Counted from the first letter of the stretch, positions 52,674 through 62,017 are shown. The stretch is 64,000 nucleotides of DNA from an uncultured Clostridium sp. (GCA_900554175.1 USGK01000001.1:1-64000); one strand, 5' to 3'. Numbers and translations: made by a program. The notes: generated by a model not told the origin, from the sequence alone.

Positions 52674-53507
52674 ATGAATAATAACTACAAGAATAGAATA
52701 ATAACTATATCAGGTGAACCAGTAAGTGGAAAAAGCACAACATTAAAGAAGATGATAGAGAAATTAAAACAAAAAGGAATAAAAGAAGAAAATATACATT
52801 ATGTTCAAACTGGAGAGATATTTAGAAAGTATATGAATAGAATAGTGGAACTTATTGTGAATTTTGATAGCCGTGAAAAGGCTATGGAGATAGCTAGAAC
52901 TCCTGAAATACAGGATTTGATAAAAGACCAAAAATCTTTAAGCGACTTAATGCAGACCATAGCTAAAGTTAGAAATAACAGAGAATTAGTGGAAAATTTT
53001 ACTGTAGATGAAGCAAATAAAAATAAAGATTTTTCAGAAATAAGAGAAAAGGTTGATCATATAATTGATACTAGTATGGAAAAATTGGGAAAGAAAATTA
53101 ATAGTGAAAAACATCCAAATGAAATATGGCTTATTGATTCAAGGCTTGCGTTTTCGAATATTCCAGATTCTTTTTCAATAAGATTAACTACAAATCCTGA
53201 AGTCGCTGGTAAAAGATTGTTCCAGGATAAAAATAGGGGAAAAGAGGATAATTGTTATAGAAATGAAGAAGAAGCCAAGATTGCAAGAGAAAGTAGGCGT
53301 AAAGGTGAGCAAAAAAGATATATAAAAAGATATGGCATAGACTTAGAAGATGAAAATAATTATAATTTGGTAATCGATACTTCATATGTAGATATTGATA
53401 AAATTGCAGATACTATTTTAGAGTGTGAAAGTAAATATCAAAAAGGTATACAATTTGAAAAGAATATATTCCATACAGATAATAAAAAAGATGATGAAAC
53501 AAGGTAG
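52674..53507 (+). CDS. Cytidylate-kinase-like P-loop protein
   Basis: A 277-residue P-loop NTPase with ITISGEPVSGKSTT near residues 10-22 and the layout of the CMP kinase family: IDSRLAFSNIPDSFSIRL resembles the DSR-type LID/active-site strand, and ESRRKGEQKRYIKRYGIDL resembles the CMP-kinase ERE/D-type motif before YNLVIDTS. It probably phosphorylates a nucleotide or small substrate, though it is longer than Cmk and its substrate is unknown. ATG 52674 follows GGAGGAG; an upstream in-frame ATG lacks a site. Confidence 0.75.
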   Translation: MNNNYKNRIITISGEPVSGKSTTLKKMIEKLKQKGIKEENIHYVQTGEIFRKYMNRIVELIVNFDSREKAMEIARTPEIQDLIKDQKSLSDLMQTIAKVRNNRELVENFTVDEANKNKDFSEIREKVDHIIDTSMEKLGKKINSEKHPNEIWLIDSRLAFSNIPDSFSIRLTTNPEVAGKRLFQDKNRGKEDNCYRNEEEAKIARESRRKGEQKRYIKRYGIDLEDENNYNLVIDTSYVDIDKIADTILECESKYQKGIQFEKNIFHTDNKKDDETR

Positions 53508-53530
53508 AGCAATATTTAATATAAAATTTA

Positions 53531-53572
53531 AAAGTAACAGTTATATATTGAAAAATATATAACTGTTACTTT
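53531..53572. terminator. Bidirectional terminator
   Basis: A perfect 17-bp stem, AAAGTAACAGTTATATA (53531-53547) with its complement at 53556-53572. Shared by the 52674 gene and the converging orphan at 53577. Confidence 0.8.
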
Positions 53573-53576
53573 ATTC

Positions 53577-53753
53577 TTATCCACGTCCATTACGTGTAAC
53601 TTTGAAATATCTTTCGAAATGTCCTGTATTAGCATTAAATTTAATAGAATCATCACCTTTTAAAGGTTCGATTGTCCATGCTTTCCGTCCTATACGAGGA
53701 TGTTCAGGATATTTGTAAAGATCACTTTCTGGTACAACTTTAGATGGATTCAA
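53577..53753 (-). CDS. Unknown small protein, 58 residues (contains an in-frame CGG)
   Basis: I do not recognise this short soluble protein; it starts near MNPSKVVPESDLYKYPEH and ends RYFKVTRNGRG. TTG 53753 is 8 bases after AAAGGGG; ATG 53771 is in frame but has no ribosome site. The codon at 53687-53685 is CGG in the zero frame (RIG-R-KAW), and the reading frame continues sensibly for 36 codons. A +1 shift would end the protein within about ten codons. It is therefore an apparent exception to the CGG pattern. CGT codons, rare elsewhere, occur three times. Confidence 0.55.
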   Translation of the reverse strand: MNPSKVVPESDLYKYPEHPRIGRKAWTIEPLKGDDSIKFNANTGHFERYFKVTRNGRG

Positions 53754-53923
53754 TAAAAAAACCCCTTTCATATGAATTATAATAATTCAATTATATTCAT
53801 CAAACAGGAAAATATGCTCAAAATTAAGTGAAAAAATGAAAATATTTTTCTAAAACCAATTGACAGTAAAATCAAATTAGTATAATATAGTAACGTACCA
53901 AATAAAGGAAGGAGCATAAAAAG

Positions 53924-55000
53924 GTGAGACAAAAAAAGAATGACAAAGTATCAGAAATACTAAGAAAAATAGCTCCAGGAACAACAATAAGAGAAGGACT
54001 AGATAATATCCTAAAAGCAAGGACCGGTGGCTTAATATTATTTACAGATAATGAAGAAGTACTAAAAAATTTAGTTGACGGAGGTTTTTTTATAAATGAA
54101 GAATATTCGTCATCGAAATTATATGAACTTGCTAAAATGGATGGAGCAATAGTATTAAGTGCAGACATGAAAAAAATATTATATGCAAATGCTCAACTTA
54201 TTCCATCAAGAGATATTGTAACAATAGAAACAGGAACAAGACATAGAACAGCAGAAAGAACAGCTAAACAAACAGGGGAACTTGTAATAAGTATATCTCA
54301 AAGAAGAAATATAATAACAATATTTAAAGAAAATGAGAGATATATTTTAGAAGATACAGAAGTAGTATTAAATAAAGCAAATCAAGCAATAAAAACACTT
54401 GAAAAATATAAAAAAGTCTTTGATAGCAAACTTAATATTTTAAATGAATATGAATTTAACGACATAGTAACTTTAGATAATGTAATTGGTGTAGTGCAAA
54501 GAGCAGAAATGGTAATGCAAATTGTAATGGAAATTCAAAAGCAAGTTGCTGAGTTAGGAGTAGATGGAAGATTAGTAAGTATGCAATTAGAACAATTAAT
54601 AGGTGGAATAGAAAAAGAAGAGTTATTAATTGTTAAGGATTATTCATTAAAATCAAAACAAACAGCGGAAGAAATTATAGAAGAATTATCAAACATGGAA
54701 TATGAAGAATTAATAAAGGAAATAAATATAGCAAAAATTCTTGGATACGAGATTTTTGAAAATTATGAAGAAGTGAATGTCTATCCAAAAGGATATAGAA
54801 TTTTAAATAAAATACCAAGAATGCCATCAAATATTGTTGAAAATTTGATACAAGGATTTGAGTCACTTCAACATATAATAGATGCAAGTATAGAAGAATT
54901 AGATAAAGTAGATGGTATAGGTGAAGTAAGGGCAAAGAACATAAAAAGATCATTAAAGAGAATGCAAGAGCAATTTGTATTTGAAAATATTCTAACATAA
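53924..55000 (+). CDS. disA: Diadenylate cyclase DisA (DNA integrity scanning)
   Basis: Makes cyclic di-AMP from two ATP and is inhibited by branched DNA. It has 358 residues: the N-terminal DAC domain with MDGAIVLS (DGA motif, near 77-84) and TGTRHRTAERTAKQT (RHR motif, near 103-117), a helical linker, and a C-terminal helix-hairpin-helix domain (ELDKVDGIGEVRAKNIKRSL). The start is GTG 53924 after GGAAGGAG. The usual neighbour radA is absent here. Confidence 0.97.
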   Translation: MRQKKNDKVSEILRKIAPGTTIREGLDNILKARTGGLILFTDNEEVLKNLVDGGFFINEEYSSSKLYELAKMDGAIVLSADMKKILYANAQLIPSRDIVTIETGTRHRTAERTAKQTGELVISISQRRNIITIFKENERYILEDTEVVLNKANQAIKTLEKYKKVFDSKLNILNEYEFNDIVTLDNVIGVVQRAEMVMQIVMEIQKQVAELGVDGRLVSMQLEQLIGGIEKEELLIVKDYSLKSKQTAEEIIEELSNMEYEELIKEINIAKILGYEIFENYEEVNVYPKGYRILNKIPRMPSNIVENLIQGFESLQHIIDASIEELDKVDGIGEVRAKNIKRSLKRMQEQFVFENILT

Positions 55001-55072
55001 AATATTTAATTTAAAATTAAATAGAATTTTTGGGGCAAACAATATAACAAAAGTAAAGAAAGGAAGAAAAAA

Positions 55073-55891
55073 ATGAAAAATAAATTAAGTTTAATTGTAA
55101 AAATTATAGTATTAATACTAATTTTAGTGATTTTAGGAGGAATTAGTTTTGGATACTATAAAAAATCAAAACAAGAAGTTAAAAATCCAATAGTAACAAT
55201 GGAAGTGGAAAATTTCGGAACAGTTAAATTAGAACTTTATCCAGATTTAGCACCTGAAACAGTAAAGAATTTTATTAAACTAGCAAATAATGGATTTTAT
55301 AATGGATTAACATTTCATAGAATTATAAAAGACTTTATGATTCAAGGAGGAGACCCAAATGGTGATGGAACAGGAATTCCAAAACTAAGTGATTTAAATA
55401 AAGATATTGAAAAAGACTCAAGCGAAGACAAAGAGTATTGTATAACTGGAGAATTTTCAGATAATGGTGACAAAAAAAATACGTTAAATCTAACAGAAGG
55501 AACTATTGTAATGGCAAGGTCTGATTATACAGCATATTCTTCTACACTTTCAAAAGAATCATATAATTCAGCAGGATCACAATTTTTTATTATGACAACT
55601 GATGATTATACTGGATTAAGTGGAAAATACGCAGGATTTGGTAAAGTAATTGAAGGAATGGATGTAATTACAAAGATTGCAAGTGTTGAAGTTACATCAA
55701 ATTCTACAAATTCATCAGAAGAAAGTACAGATTCGTCTACAGCCGAAGTTTCAAAACCAGTAAATGATGTTAAAATTTCATCAATTACAGTGGATACATT
55801 TGGAATTGATTATGGTATGCCAAAGACATTAAGTGTATTTAACTATATGAAATGGTTGTACAGTATGTACGGATTAGAATATAATGAATAA
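55073..55891 (+). CDS. Membrane-anchored cyclophilin-type peptidyl-prolyl isomerase
   Basis: A 272-residue prolyl isomerase. The N-terminal transmembrane helix (about 7-27) places the domain outside the cell. Cyclophilin motifs: FGTVKLELYPDLAPETVKNF, FYNGLTFHRIIKDFMIQGGDP and AGSQFFIMTTDDYTGLSGKYAGFGKV; the usual FxMAN stretch appears as TIVMARSDY. A Ser/Thr-rich insertion lies near 212-228. It may assist folding of exported proteins. Confidence 0.93.
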   Translation: MKNKLSLIVKIIVLILILVILGGISFGYYKKSKQEVKNPIVTMEVENFGTVKLELYPDLAPETVKNFIKLANNGFYNGLTFHRIIKDFMIQGGDPNGDGTGIPKLSDLNKDIEKDSSEDKEYCITGEFSDNGDKKNTLNLTEGTIVMARSDYTAYSSTLSKESYNSAGSQFFIMTTDDYTGLSGKYAGFGKVIEGMDVITKIASVEVTSNSTNSSEESTDSSTAEVSKPVNDVKISSITVDTFGIDYGMPKTLSVFNYMKWLYSMYGLEYNE

Positions 55892-55908
55892 ATAAAAAAG
55901 GAGGAATG

Positions 55909-57069
55909 ATGTTAGTAAATAGTCTAACATCTATGTTGAAGATTATGGAAAATAAAATAGTACCAATTACAGTTCTTACCGGTTATTTAGGAGCTGGAAA
56001 AACAACATTATTAAATCATGTATTAAACAATCAAGAAGGATATAAAGTTGCAGTTATAGTAAATGATATAGGTGAAGTAAATATTGATGAAAAACTTATC
56101 AAAGATGGAGGATTTATCAAGGAAGAAGATAAAGGAAATGTAGTTCCACTTTCAAATGGATGTATATGTTGTACATTAAAGGCAGATTTAATGAATCAAA
56201 TTGTAGATATTATAAAAACAAGAAAATTTGATTATATTTTAATAGAAGCAAGTGGTATTTGCGAACCAATGCCAATTGCTCAGACAATAACAGTTTTATC
56301 TGATTCCACAGTTCAATATGGATTACCAAAAATATGTAGATTAGATAATGTAGTAACAGTGGTAGATGCATTACGTTTAGTTACAGAATTTGGATGTGGT
56401 GATGATTTGGTAGCAGATGAAATAGATGATGAAGATTTAGCTAGTCTTTTAATACAACAAATAGAATTTTGTAATGTTATAGTTTTAAATAAAGTAGATG
56501 AAGTTTCTAAAGAAGAATTAGAAAAAGTAAAAGAAATAATAAAAAAATTGCAACCTACTGCAAAGATTATTGAAACAAACTATGGCCAAGTAGAAGTAGG
56601 AGAAATAATAGATACAAATAATTTTGATTTCGAAAAGGTTTCAACTTCAGCTGGATGGATTCAAGAACTTGAAAAAGAAGAAGAGGAGGAACCTGAAGGC
56701 GAAACAGAAGAATATGGTATATCAACATTTGTATATACATCTAGAAGACCATTAGATGAATCAAAATTTGGAGAATTTGTTGAAAACTTACCAAGAAATG
56801 TAATAAGAAGTAAAGGTATAGTTTGGTTTGAAGATGATAATGATATGTCATATATTTTTGAACAAGCAGGAAAACAAACTACTCTTTCAGAAGCAGGATA
56901 TTGGTTAGCTACTGCACCAAAAAATGAATTAGATGAAATGATAAAAAATGACCCTACAATTTTAGATAACTGGGATGAAGAAGTTGGAGATAGAATGATA
57001 AAATTAGTGTTTATCGGTCAAAATATGGATAAAGAAAAAATAAAAGCAGACTTAAAAAAGTGTGAATAA
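55909..57069 (+). CDS. CobW/COG0523-family metal-chaperone GTPase
   Basis: A 386-residue G3E GTPase. Walker A TGYLGAGKTTLLNH, metal-binding CxCC motif in NGCICCTLKADL, Walker B region LIEASGICEP, and NKVD (LNKVDEVSKEEL), followed by an acidic linker (EKEEEEEPEGETEE) and a CobW C-terminal domain (FVYTSRRPLDESKF...RSKGIVWF). Members insert or deliver zinc or cobalt; the metal here is unknown, with no zinc-regulator site seen. Two ATGs at 55906 and 55909 follow GGAGG closely; 55909 has the better spacing, and ATG 55945 better matches the start of homologues. Confidence 0.9.
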   Translation: MLVNSLTSMLKIMENKIVPITVLTGYLGAGKTTLLNHVLNNQEGYKVAVIVNDIGEVNIDEKLIKDGGFIKEEDKGNVVPLSNGCICCTLKADLMNQIVDIIKTRKFDYILIEASGICEPMPIAQTITVLSDSTVQYGLPKICRLDNVVTVVDALRLVTEFGCGDDLVADEIDDEDLASLLIQQIEFCNVIVLNKVDEVSKEELEKVKEIIKKLQPTAKIIETNYGQVEVGEIIDTNNFDFEKVSTSAGWIQELEKEEEEEPEGETEEYGISTFVYTSRRPLDESKFGEFVENLPRNVIRSKGIVWFEDDNDMSYIFEQAGKQTTLSEAGYWLATAPKNELDEMIKNDPTILDNWDEEVGDRMIKLVFIGQNMDKEKIKADLKKCE

Positions 57070-57141
57070 GATGTAATAAAAATGTAATATTTATGTAATT
57101 GTAGTGTAATGAAAAAGTAATATTTAATTAACTAATTTCTA

Positions 57142-57170
57142 TTGATAAAAAATGGAAATTGTAGTATAAA
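57142..57170 (+). promoter_or_regulatory. Promoter for the 57210 gene
   Basis: TTGATA (57142-57147), a 17-base spacer, TATAAA (57165-57170). Confidence 0.7.
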
Positions 57171-57209
57171 ATATATAAGTATTTTATAAAATACAAAGGA
57201 GGAAGAAAA

Positions 57210-57575
57210 ATGGTTGAATTAGGAAAAGATGGAGAAATATCTAATGTTTTTGGAGGAGTAAATTTCGACGGAAGTGAAAATACATCATATTTCGATGGAG
57301 TTCAAAACAATAATAATACAAATCAAGATGCTTTTGGAGGTTCAAGTTTTGGAGAAAGTAATTCAGAAATATTTAAACCTGTTTCAGCAGATAAAGCAAT
57401 GACAAAAAGAGGTTTTTGGTCAAAAGTTAAGGAATTTTTGTTCCAAGAAATAGATTTAAATGCACCTATTAAAGTTGAACTTACACCATATCAACAAAAA
57501 GTAGAAGATGAAATAAATGAATTTTTACATCAAGAAATATCATTTAGAAAACTTTTTGGAAGATCAAAAAAATAA
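57210..57575 (+). CDS. Unknown small protein, 121 residues
   Basis: I do not recognise it. The N-terminal half (1-60) is Gly/Asn/Ser/Phe-rich and probably disordered. The C-terminal half (65-121) is helical and charged, with FWSKVKEFLFQEIDLNAP and VEDEINEFLHQEISFRKLF, possibly amphipathic. No signal peptide. AAAGGAGG ribosome site, own promoter, own strong terminator: a real single-gene unit. Confidence 0.65.
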   Translation: MVELGKDGEISNVFGGVNFDGSENTSYFDGVQNNNNTNQDAFGGSSFGESNSEIFKPVSADKAMTKRGFWSKVKEFLFQEIDLNAPIKVELTPYQQKVEDEINEFLHQEISFRKLFGRSKK

Positions 57576-57590
57576 ATATGTTTCTTTATT

Positions 57591-57644
57591 AAAGTACCTA
57601 TAATATAAATTTTCTTCAAAAAGAATTTATATTATAGGTACTTT
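57591..57644. terminator. Very strong hairpin after the 57210 gene
   Basis: A perfect 21-bp stem (57591-57611 with 57624-57644, starting AAAGTACCTATAATA) around a 12-base loop, then T-rich sequence. Confidence 0.8.
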
Positions 57645-57704
57645 GTTAATCGTATGAAATTATTTTAAGTCTATTTTATTATTAATTTGAAGGGAAAGTA
57701 AATT

Positions 57705-58404
57705 ATGAATAATATTGGTATAATTGCAGCAATGAATGAAGAAATGCAAGAAATAAAAAAAATAATGAATGATATAAAAATTGAAAAAGAATATGATTTA
57801 AATTTTTTTATTGGGAAAATATGTGAAAAAAGAGTGGTTTTAGTTGAATGCGGTGTAGGAAAAGTAAATGCAGCAAGAGTAACGCAAATTTTAATAGATA
57901 AATTTAATGTTGAATCCATTGTTAATATTGGTTCAGCCGGAACTGCTAACTCAGAGTTGAATATTGGAGATATTGTAATCCGGATGCAAACTTATACAAC
58001 ATGATTTTGATATAACAGCATTTGGTCATCCTAAAGGTTATATAAGTAATGTTGGTCTAGAATTGAAAAGTGATGAAAAATTAATTCAAAATATGAAAAA
58101 AGCAATAGAAAACATGAAAAATACTAACATAAAAATAAAAATAGGAACGATAGCTTCAGGAGACATATTCTGTACAGAAACAGAAATGAAAAATAAAATT
58201 CATAGTAAATTTAAAGCTGATGCGATAGAAATGGAAGGAGCAGCAATTGCACAAGTATGTTATCTTTGTAATAAACCATTTATTGTAATTAGGGGAATTT
58301 CTGATAATCCTAATGGAAAAAATCACATTACTTTTGAAAAGTATCTAGAAAAAGCATCGAAAATATGTGCTAAAATTTTAGAAAAATATCTAGAAATATT
58401 ATAA
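57705..58404 (+). CDS. mtnN: 5'-methylthioadenosine/S-adenosylhomocysteine nucleosidase, +1 shift at CGG
   Basis: MTAN cleaves methylthioadenosine and S-adenosylhomocysteine in methionine salvage; joined length is 232 residues, the normal size. Motifs: IGIIAAMNEEMQEI, VECGVGKVNAAR, NIGSAG, ASGDIF, and EMEGAAIAQVCY...VIRGISDN with the catalytic Asp. The zero frame fails after GDIVI at CGG (57981-57983). Skipping its C reads ATC-GGA-TGC-AAA and restores QHDFDITAFGHPKG and all that follows. Eighth and last of the +1 CGG sites in the window. AGGGAAAG ribosome site. Confidence 0.9.
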
Positions 58405-58421
58405 TGAAAGGATAAATAAAA

Positions 58422-58946
58422 ATGAATATAGCAGTATTTTGTTCTTCTTCAGAAGAAATAAATGAAAGATATATAAAAAGCTCAAGGAACGTTTTAGAGT
58501 CATTATTTGAAAAAAATAATAATTTGGTTTTTGGAACATATTCAAAAGGAATAATGGGTATATCATATAGAATTGCAAAAAAAAATAAAAGAAAAGTTAT
58601 AGGAATATCACCAAATGAACAGGATTTTTTGGATTTAAAATGTGATGAAAAAATTATAACAAAATCTGTAAACGAAAGAACAGATAACATGATAGAAAAA
58701 GCAGATATATTACTATTTTTACCAGGTGGAATAGGAACGATTTATGAATTATTTACTGCAATTGAAAAGAAAAGAAATAATGAGTATGACAAGCCAATAT
58801 ATATATATAATGAAACTGGATTTTTTGATGATATTCTTCAAATTTTAGATAAAATATATAAAGAAAAATTTTCAAGCAGTAAAGATGGTAAAAATTACGA
58901 AGTTATAAATGAAAGAAATAGACTTTTAAAAGAAATTGGATTATAA
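58422..58946 (+). CDS. LOG-family (TIGR00730-like) nucleotide-processing protein
   Basis: A Rossmann-fold protein of 174 residues of the LOG/'lysine decarboxylase' family; characterised members are phosphoribohydrolases on nucleoside monophosphates. Motifs: IAVFCSSSEEIN at the N-terminus, GIMGI in place of GLMG, and the hallmark FLPGGIGTIYELF near 103-115. It lies 17 bases after mtnN, so the two salvage-related genes are probably co-transcribed. Confidence 0.88.
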   Translation: MNIAVFCSSSEEINERYIKSSRNVLESLFEKNNNLVFGTYSKGIMGISYRIAKKNKRKVIGISPNEQDFLDLKCDEKIITKSVNERTDNMIEKADILLFLPGGIGTIYELFTAIEKKRNNEYDKPIYIYNETGFFDDILQILDKIYKEKFSSSKDGKNYEVINERNRLLKEIGL

Positions 58947-58983
58947 TTATATGTAGTATTTTTAAAGAAGGGAGCATAGAATT

Positions 58984-60015
58984 ATGTTAGACGACAGAAA
59001 AAAAAGAGTATTACAAGCGATTGTTGAAGAATATATAAATACAGCAGAACCAGTAAGTTCTAATTCAATATTAAAAAAGTATGACCTAAATTGTAGTAGT
59101 GCTACAATAAGAAATGAAATGGCAGATTTAGACAAAAAGGGATATCTTGCAAAGGTTCATACATCTAGTGGTAGAATTCCATCAGAAAAAGGATATCGTT
59201 ACTATGTAGATGAATTACTAAAAGATGACAATATCAGTTTAGAAGAAGTAAAATATATAAGTGATAAATTAGAAACAAAAGTAAATGAAATAGAGGATTT
59301 AACTAAAATAACAGCAAATACAATTTCTGAAATTACGCATTATACAACTGTTACAATAGGACCTAAAACAGAGGAACAAATAATTCAAGAAATAAAATTT
59401 GTACTTTTAGGTGCGAGAATGCTTTTAGCAATCATTATGACAGATACAGGTATGGTAAAGGAAACTATAATAAAATTTGATGAAGATATATATGAGAAAC
59501 AAATTGAGACTTTAAATTATGTTTTCAATAATAAATTAAAAGGAGAACCTATAAAAAAGATAGATATGCCTTTAGAAGAATATTTGGCGAAAGAAATGAC
59601 TGACATGGTAAAAGTAATAAAGCCAATAGTTACTCAAATAAAAAAAGTATTGTTTGAAGATTCTCAGATTTATTTAGAAGGAGCAAGAAAAGAACTTGAT
59701 TTACCTGAATTTAATAGTTTACAAGTTGCTAAAAATTTTATGAATATACTGGATAAAAAAGAACTTATGGAAGATATGCTAAATTCGGGATTTGCAGAGG
59801 ATATAAATGTTTATATTGGGGAGGAAAGTGAAAAAGAAGAGCTTAAGGATTTTAGTATGGTAACATTTAAGCATAAAATAGGTAATAAAGATATGGGGAC
59901 GATAGGTATAATTGGACCTAAAAGGATGGATTATTCTAAAGTAATTTCTGTTATGAAATATATAAGTAAAAAATTAAATAAAAATGAAGACAATAATAAA
60001 GGTATAAATAATTAA
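58984..60015 (+). CDS. hrcA: Heat-inducible transcription repressor HrcA
   Basis: HrcA binds CIRCE operators and represses class I heat-shock genes. It has 343 residues: winged-helix domain (1-75) with NCSSATIRNEMADLDKKGYLAKVHTSSGRIPS and the GAF-like domains after it (GIIGPKRMDYSKVISVMKYIS at the end). In most Firmicutes it heads the grpE-dnaK-dnaJ operon; here it lies 30 kb away behind mtnN and the LOG gene. No CIRCE was seen before it, so it may not be autoregulated through that site. Confidence 0.96.
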   Translation: MLDDRKKRVLQAIVEEYINTAEPVSSNSILKKYDLNCSSATIRNEMADLDKKGYLAKVHTSSGRIPSEKGYRYYVDELLKDDNISLEEVKYISDKLETKVNEIEDLTKITANTISEITHYTTVTIGPKTEEQIIQEIKFVLLGARMLLAIIMTDTGMVKETIIKFDEDIYEKQIETLNYVFNNKLKGEPIKKIDMPLEEYLAKEMTDMVKVIKPIVTQIKKVLFEDSQIYLEGARKELDLPEFNSLQVAKNFMNILDKKELMEDMLNSGFAEDINVYIGEESEKEELKDFSMVTFKHKIGNKDMGTIGIIGPKRMDYSKVISVMKYISKKLNKNEDNNKGINN

Positions 60016-60017
60016 AT

Positions 60018-60058
60018 AAAAGGATACAATATAGAAATTTCTATATTGTATCCTTTTT
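60018..60058. terminator. Bidirectional terminator after hrcA
   Basis: A perfect 40-base palindrome: AAAAGGATACAATATAGAAA (60018-60037) and its complement at 60038-60057, with A- and T-runs at the ends. Serves hrcA and the converging orphan gene at 60088. Confidence 0.85.
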
Positions 60059-60087
60059 GTTTTTGGCTATAATATTATTTTAAACAT

Positions 60088-60414
60088 TCAATAATTCCAA
60101 ACGGCATCTTCAAACTTTTCTAACAAGTATGTCGAATCTTCATAGAGTTTATTGACCTTTTCTTCGAAAATAGAGTCACCTAAATTCGAATGAAAATTGA
60201 CATTATTTTTAAGAAGATAAGCTCTTCGAGTAAAGAACTTCAAAAATGAATGTCTTATTGATGCGTCATCAACCTTATATAATGATGCATTCAATTTTTC
60301 CAAAAGATTATGGGCTCTTTTTTGTTCCTCCATTTTCACAGTATCTCGATGAGAATATAAAAAAAGCTCATCAAAATAACTATTAATAGTAGATGTCACT
60401 AAGTCTGCTGTCAT
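60088..60414 (-). CDS. Unknown helical protein, 108 residues
   Basis: I do not recognise it. The protein is soluble and almost all alpha-helical, with charged heptad-like stretches (VKMEEQKRAHNLLEKLNASLYK; LYEDSTYLLEKFEDAVW). ATG 60414 is 6-7 bases after AAAGGGGTC. Monocistronic, converging on hrcA, with mixed codon use like the four other minus-strand orphans. No in-frame CGG. Confidence 0.6.
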   Translation of the reverse strand: MTADLVTSTINSYFDELFLYSHRDTVKMEEQKRAHNLLEKLNASLYKVDDASIRHSFLKFFTRRAYLLKNNVNFHSNLGDSIFEEKVNKLYEDSTYLLEKFEDAVWNY

Positions 60415-60605
60415 ACAAATGACCCCTTTCTGTTTTTAGTATATATAGTATAACAGGGTTATTAGAATAAATCAAGTATATTTGCAAAATTGTGAAAAAA
60501 AATACAAAATTTTACAAAAAAGTATTTACTTTTTATAATCAATTGTATAAAATGTAGTATGAAAATAAAAAAACAGAAGAAAATATTTAAGAAGGGAGAA
60601 AAAAG

Positions 60606-61892
60606 ATGAAAATCTTAATGTTGACATGGGAATATCCACCAAGAATTGTAGGAGGAATTGCAAGAGTTGTAAACGATTTATCTAAAAGATTAATAAAAGA
60701 TGGTCATGATGTAACAGTTGTAACATATAGAGATCAAAATTTACCATATTTTGAATTAGATAAAGGAGTAAAAGTCTATAGAGTAGATAATTTTATGATT
60801 CAATCAAATAATTTCATTGATTGGGTAATGCAACTTAATTTTAATATGATAGCAAAGGTAGGCGAAATAATAGCAAAAGAAGGCAACTTCGATGTAATAC
60901 ATGCACATGATTGGCTTGTAGCGTATGCAGCAAAAACATTAAAACAAGCATATAATTTGCCTATAGTTTCTACAATACATGCAACAGAAGCAGGAAGAAA
61001 TAATGGTATAAGAGAACAAAATCAAAAATATATAAATGATACAGAATGGATGTTAACATATGAGTCAACAGAAGTTATAGTAAATAGTAATTACATGAAA
61101 AATGAACTTCAGAGATTATTCGGATTACCTTTCGAAAAAATAAATGTAGTACCAAACGGAGTAAATTTAACAAATTATTCGGGAATAGAAAGAGATTATG
61201 ATTTTAGAAGAAAATATGCTATGGATAATGAGAAAATGATTTTATTCATGGGAAGACTCGTTTATGAAAAAGGAGTACAACATTTAATTGGTGCTATGCC
61301 AAAAATTCTAGAACATTATCATGATGCAAAACTTGTAATAGCTGGTAAAGGTGGAATGATAGATGAACTTAAGGCAGAAGTAAATGCTTTAGGTTTAGGA
61401 AATAAGGTTTGTTTTGCAGGATACTTAAATGGAAAAGATGTAGGAAAAATGTATAAAGCAGCAGATATTTCAGTTTTTCCAAGTACGTATGAACCATTTG
61501 GAATTGTAGCATTAGAGGCTATGCTAGCAGAAGTACCAATAGTTGTTTCAGATATTGGTGGTTTAAATGAGATAGTAGATCACAGAGAAACAGGAATGAA
61601 AAGCTATGCAGGAAATAGTAATTCAATAGCAGATTCTATTTTAGAACTATTATTTGATCCTCAATTATGTGCAAATATTGTAAAAAAAGCAAAAGCAAAA
61701 GTTAGAAATCAATATAATTGGAACAAAATTGCTCAAGATACACATTTCACTTATCAAAAAGCAATTTGTGAGACAATGGCTGACAAGCAACGAAAAGAAA
61801 TTGAACAAGAAAAAGCAGAAAAAGTTAAGAAAACAGCAAAAGGTGAAATTACAAATCTTCTTAATTTCAGAAAAAATCAAGCATATGCTTAA
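60606..61892 (+). CDS. GT4-family glycosyltransferase
   Basis: A 428-residue GT-B glycosyltransferase. N-terminal MLTWEYPPRIVGGIARVV and HAHDWLVAYAAK, and C-terminal FMGRLVYEKGVQHLIGAMPKI and STYEPFGIVALEAMLAEVPIV with the E-x7-E retaining-enzyme motif. Patterns lie between glycogen-synthase-like and surface-polysaccharide GT4 enzymes; the acceptor is unknown. A lysine/glutamate-rich tail (about 395-415) is unusual. AAGGGAG ribosome site. Confidence 0.9.
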   Translation: MKILMLTWEYPPRIVGGIARVVNDLSKRLIKDGHDVTVVTYRDQNLPYFELDKGVKVYRVDNFMIQSNNFIDWVMQLNFNMIAKVGEIIAKEGNFDVIHAHDWLVAYAAKTLKQAYNLPIVSTIHATEAGRNNGIREQNQKYINDTEWMLTYESTEVIVNSNYMKNELQRLFGLPFEKINVVPNGVNLTNYSGIERDYDFRRKYAMDNEKMILFMGRLVYEKGVQHLIGAMPKILEHYHDAKLVIAGKGGMIDELKAEVNALGLGNKVCFAGYLNGKDVGKMYKAADISVFPSTYEPFGIVALEAMLAEVPIVVSDIGGLNEIVDHRETGMKSYAGNSNSIADSILELLFDPQLCANIVKKAKAKVRNQYNWNKIAQDTHFTYQKAICETMADKQRKEIEQEKAEKVKKTAKGEITNLLNFRKNQAYA

Positions 61893-61910
61893 ATTCGAAT
61901 GAAAAATATA

Positions 61911-61937
61911 ATGTTCAAAATTTAAAAATTTGAACAT
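61911..61937 (+). terminator. Weak hairpin after the glycosyltransferase
   Basis: ATGTTCAAA (61911-61919) pairs with TTTGAACAT (61929-61937); no clear T-run follows. Confidence 0.5.
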
Positions 61938-61946
61938 ATAAAAAAA

Positions 61947-62017
61947 TAGACGGTTTTCAAAATCATTTGCATTATATGCTAGTGATATATAGCTTTGCTA
62001 TAATAGAAAGCCGTCTA
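61947..62017. ncRNA. 71-base branched structure (candidate structured RNA or tiny inverted-repeat element)
   Basis: Outer stem TAGACGGTTTTC (61947-61958) with GAAAGCCGTCTA (62006-62017), 12 pairs including one G-U. Inside sit two separate hairpins: GCAT-TAT-ATGC (61969-61979) and TATAGC-TTT-GCTATA (61988-62002). The result is a three-way junction. It lies in the 185-base gap between the glycosyltransferase and the phosphoesterase. It could be an untranslated RNA or a leader element, or a very small mobile repeat with TA at both ends. No known family is recognised. Confidence 0.4.
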
